DNA from: Agelas oroides
Taxonomy: Eukaryota > Porifera > Demospongiae > Agelasida > Agelasidae
Reading direction: 5' to 3'
DNA length: 64,000 nt
Assembly: GCA_949130485.1 (NCBI GenBank)
Contig: OX422184.1
Span: 22,219,506-22,283,505, forward strand
Positions 60,895-64,000 of the stretch are shown one piece after another. Positions within the stretch are counted from its first letter, which is position 1. Every line of letters begins with the position of its first letter. The position numbers and the translations under genes were made by a program. A model generated the notes under the pieces. The model was given only the letters and a program-made list of their open reading frames with translations. It did not search any database and was not told where the DNA came from.

Positions 60895-61030
60895 AAGCCA
60901 TTAACGACAGTACGTTAGCATTTGTATGCTATACTGTATTTTTACCAGCCCTAACCCAACCCTAACCACACCCTAACCATATAGATCACTGTGTGGAATA
61001 TGCATGCTAATGTACTGTCGTTATGGAAAT
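60895..61030. repeat. inverted repeat with a telomere-like centre
   Basis: ccattaacgacagtacgtta pairs with tgtactgtcgttatgg. Between the arms lies ccctaacccaaccctaacca (60950-60980), a short CCCTAA-like run. Confidence 0.55.
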
Positions 61031-61388
61031 TGTTAATAGTTGGAGAGAGAGATGTGGAATGCTAGGAGGCTCCGAATTTTATTCTGACACTGAAAACTTA
61101 AACCTTCCGGCAAATTGACTGTACACAATTGTTGTTAGTTATCTGATAAGCTTTGATAGCCTCAATGCGAATGGTTTATGTGTACAAACACTACACACTC
61201 TGTGAGAGAGGCGCTTGGGAGAGAGAAGGTTGTGATCAAGTCCAGTTCAAGTGTTGTTTATGGTGACTAATTTATAGAACTGAAAGAACAATTAGCACTA
61301 TTTTTCACCTTTTGAGGGTGGGAGAGAGGGAGCTAAAATCTTACAGGGTCCCAATGATTGGTGACCACCTTCCATGCCTTTAACTTAC

Positions 61389-61542
61389 CTGATGGCCTAA
61401 TATTGCTAACTTAAGCTTCGGTAGCGTCAATAAGACATGATTACTGTGTACAAACACTGCATCGTCACTGCTGACAAACATTTCAAGCACTTTGACGTCA
61501 TGCACAGTAACATTCATTACAAGTACACGTAGCTCCATGTCA
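61389..61542 (-). CDS. candidate internal exon of an unrecognised gene
   Basis: A 154-nt minus-strand open segment with an excellent acceptor (caatcttcttcttcag) and a consensus donor (gtaagt); phase 2 in, phase 0 out. It encodes 51 residues rich in alternating hydrophobics: MELRVLVMNVTVHDVKVLEM, SSDDAVFVHSNHVLLTL and PKLKLAILGHQ. The pattern suggests beta-strands, as in a WD40-type or similar propeller, but I cannot assign a family. Its phases do not fit the phase-1 linkers of the death-domain gene, so it probably belongs to a separate upstream gene. A transposon-derived sequence lies just above it (61565-61610). Confidence 0.5.
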
Positions 61543-61903
61543 CTGAAGAAGAAGATTGTTATTAGCCTCACTCCCAGGCCACTCCCAGGCCACTCCCAGG
61601 TTTTTGTATTCACTTACCAGCTGGTTATCAGTCGCTTTTCTTTAACCTTTATCTTTTGTCAAGAGATAGCCCTGATGACGACTGGAGCATTCAGTCCGCT
61701 AAAGTTTGAACTTTCTGATGTTAAGGTGGTATCAGAGAACCTGCCTTTCCATTCGCACTCTCTTTCATCAAACGATAGCAAATTATTTTTCGTAACCACT
61801 TCATTCCTCCCCTTTTTTCACATTTCTCCTCTCCCAATTTTATTGCACGTTCTCAGACACTTGGTGTGCTTTAATTAGATTGCAAGTTTTGCATATCTTG
61901 TTC

Positions 61904-62700
61904 GTCCTGCTATTGTAGGAGTGAGGGTTATGAAAACATGTATTCAACTAGTTACAAGACGGCTACGCCCATTGGAGATGAATATGAAGTCTTTCAAATG
62001 TACAGTGTACAAAATCAGTGAACTATAGCATGTTAGTTTTGTTTGATGTCTAAGTCACAGTACAGTGCTAGCCAAACTCGGCCTGTGAGCCTGTGTTAGT
62101 ATCCTAGCAGCATGTGTATAATACACACACTAGCTGTGTACACTAAAACACTCAAAGATGAAGGTTGAGTGCATGTTCATGTAGCCTTAACGTATTTTGT
62201 GGTCCATCAAGTTTAATGCATGGTTATGCTTGTATGTATTGCACATCTGCACCATCCTTAGTAACTCGTTCCCAGACCATCAGTATGGTGTGCGCACTGC
62301 AAAAGGAGGGTCTGGTAAATATAATGTTTGACAACAGAGGAAATTTTGGAGGTAACAATCTGATTGGTTCATTTGCCAATTATCTTGTATGTACTGGGCT
62401 TCCTGACCACAAGTGTGCGTGTGCGTGTACCGAGGGTCTGGGAACGAGACTAGCACCATCTGCGCTGTGCCTACATAGAGCTAGTCTATCGTCCCTCTGA
62501 TAAACATGTATACTCAGTGAACTAGGGTATGTATCAAGCTCCCACCCCTGCTATTGTAGGAGTGTGGATTATGAAAACAAACATGTAGTCAACTAGCCAT
62601 GAGGTAGCTGCCCCTACTGGAGATCAAATCGAGCTTTTCAAATCTACAGTATTCAAAATCATTTGTTTGATGCCCAGTACGGTTGCTGCAAAAATTTAAC
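61904..62700. repeat. tandem pair, about 640-bp period
   Basis: gctattgtaggagtgagggt at 61910 recurs as gctattgtaggagtgtggat near 62552, with matching sequence for about 130 bp (gttatgaaaaca, tcaactag, gcccctactggaga). A TAGTCTCG element (62259-62452) interrupts the space between. Confidence 0.65.
62259..62452. mobile_element. TAGTCTCG-family element
   Basis: tagtaactcgttcccagacc...ggtctgggaacgagacta. Flanks gcaccatcc and gcaccatct suggest a 9-bp target duplication with one mismatch and a few extra bases on the left. Confidence 0.65.
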
Positions 62701-63239
62701 ACAACGAAAATGTTTTGCGCAAACAACATTAAGCTATTTTGTGGTAGAGTTTAATGGCTTTGCTTGTGTCTGCACCATCCCTACATAGTGAGTCTACCAA
62801 CTCTGTGATAAACAAGTATATGAAATTCACAGCTAGAGCTTATACAGTGTACCACAGAGTATGTATCAAGCGCCCACCCCAAATGGATGCCAAAATTTTT
62901 CCACATTGTTGCAATCAAATGTAGGAAGAGCCCACCTACAGACTAGAACATGTTCATGTGTTTAACAGTGGTTCTGTTTCTACTTCAGACTACAACTGAC
63001 TACATGTTAGTTTCTCCTTCCTTGCTTCCTTCTCCCTTCCTCCCCAGAGGAGCTCCTGGTGGTATAGTATGTTAGAAATATGGTTCCCATCTTGACCGTG
63101 ACCTAGTTAAGTATTGTCACACCAGCAAGCTTTCTCTTGTGCAAGTAGGACACATGTTGGACCTTCACTGGAACTGTGAGGAGGAGAGCAATAAGCTTGA
63201 ATTCATGTAACCAATACCCAACTATGTACCAACTGATTT

Positions 63240-63356
63240 TGAGTCCTCTCTACCTTCTCTTTACCATCTACGTCACTCACATGATAAAATATTTTTACCA
63301 CTCTTCCATACTGCAAGCAACGGAAAGCTGGGCAGGGCCTGGGAACGAGGCTAACC
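63240..63356. mobile_element. solo right end of a TAGCCTCG-family element
   Basis: acgtcactcacatgataaaa...gggcctgggaacgaggcta matches the right arm of 507-944 and 3140-3719, with no left arm nearby. The 30-bp flanks (ccaactatgtaccaactgat, ccaactatgttccaactgat) are duplicated on both sides, longer than a target site. 62820-63230 and 63360-63830 show nothing I can support as a gene. Confidence 0.55.
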
Positions 63357-63831
63357 ACTACCCAACTATGTTCCAACTGATATGGAGTCACCTGCTTGCT
63401 TTAGACTAGTTTGAAATAGCTATTACCGTCTTCTTTCCCAGTTTGATCGTTTGTCTGGTAACAGCTGTTTACTGCTGTGAAATGGTTGTTGATAACACAC
63501 CCACCAGCTAGTTCATACACAGGTTTAGTGGCTATAGACACACATGGTCACTGTAGCCTACATGTACATGTAGCTACCAGCCTACATCAACACGACCGTC
63601 AGTTTCAGGCGTTGACGATGTTTCTTAGTGATCTAAATTGACCACATCATGAAACCAGTACACAAGTGTTAGCAGGTGGACAAACTTGTAACACTACTCT
63701 AACACCATGTAGTCACCTGACTTGATACACGTCTCATCAAGATTCACTTTTAATTCAATTTTGTCTCCTTATATAGTACAGTGATCGATCAAGTCTGACT
63801 ATTATGAAGTGACTATACCCTTTATACACTG

Positions 63832-64000
63832 CGTACACACACACATACACACACACACACACACACACGCACATACACATGCATGTACACATACATGCAC
63901 ATGTACACACACACGCACACACCCTCACACACACACCCTCACACATGCTACACACACACACTCACACTCACACATGCACATGCACACAACATGCACACAC
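63832..64000. repeat. (CA)n-rich microsatellite at window end
   Basis: Acacac runs mixed with catgcacatg. It continues past the window. Frames across it are artefacts. Confidence 0.9.

Noticed and set aside
63755..63961. 68-codon Cys/Val-rich frame at the window end
   Set aside because: It is a translation of the (CA)n microsatellite.
1..64000. CRISPR arrays, bacterial operons, rRNA or intact tRNA genes
   Set aside because: None seen. The direct repeats present are minisatellites without the spacer logic of CRISPR, and the exon structure is eukaryotic.

Overview
This is a window of animal genomic DNA with very low coding density. It has no bacterial operons, no rRNA and no intact tRNA genes. 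Short exons are bounded by GT-AG splice sites on the minus strand and sit in a sea of inverted-repeat transposons, minisatellites and duplicated intron sequence. The protein architecture is a death domain, then a two-part helical and alpha/beta region, then ankyrin repeats with one repeat per exon. This resembles the large innate-immune or apoptosis-like families of demosponges. A sponge is my inference; nothing in the window names the species.

The backbone is one very long minus-strand gene, transcribed from high to low coordinates. It contains a 57-nt linker exon (57506-57562), a 297-nt death-domain exon (56447-56743), two more short linker exons (55153-55209, 52129-52194), a 764-nt exon (49366-50129), and then ankyrin exons of exactly 99 nt. 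Three ankyrin exons lie close together (48902-49000, 48066-48164, 47738-47836). Four more lie far downstream (31033-31131, 18348-18446, 3932-4030, 1681-1779). Splice phases agree throughout: phase 1 from the first linker to the 764-nt exon, then phase 0 for every ankyrin exon. Neither the start nor the end of the gene is visible.

The far ankyrin exons sit in a tandemly duplicated unit of about 12.7 kb. Unit B is 15957-28641, unit C is 28642-41276, a more diverged unit A fills about 1-11900, and a short relic (D) is at about 44940-45360. B and C are almost identical over their first 3.3 kb and clearly more diverged after that. A second ankyrin exon is intact in A but decayed in B and C. Relic D has lost its ankyrin exon by deletion between direct repeats. 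The locus therefore looks like a live record of ankyrin-exon gain and loss by intronic segmental duplication.

The second theme is a non-autonomous DNA transposon family with termini TAGCCTCG/TAGTCTCG...CGAGGCTA/CGAGACTA and 9-bp target duplications, several of them perfect. It behaves like Mutator-type Pack elements, because members carry gene pieces: a RecQ-helicase N-terminus (6837-7127) and an unknown reading frame shared by 25340-25994, 37871-38512 and 3140-3719. A different TIR family (TACCGTA...TACGGTA) carries a HIRAN-like domain with a frameshift (5458-5879). Other mobile DNA includes a piggyBac-like element with TTAA ends, palindromic MITEs, foldbacks and possible SINEs.

At the right end (59.7-61.5 kb) three further well-spliced minus-strand exon candidates suggest part of another, unrecognised gene.
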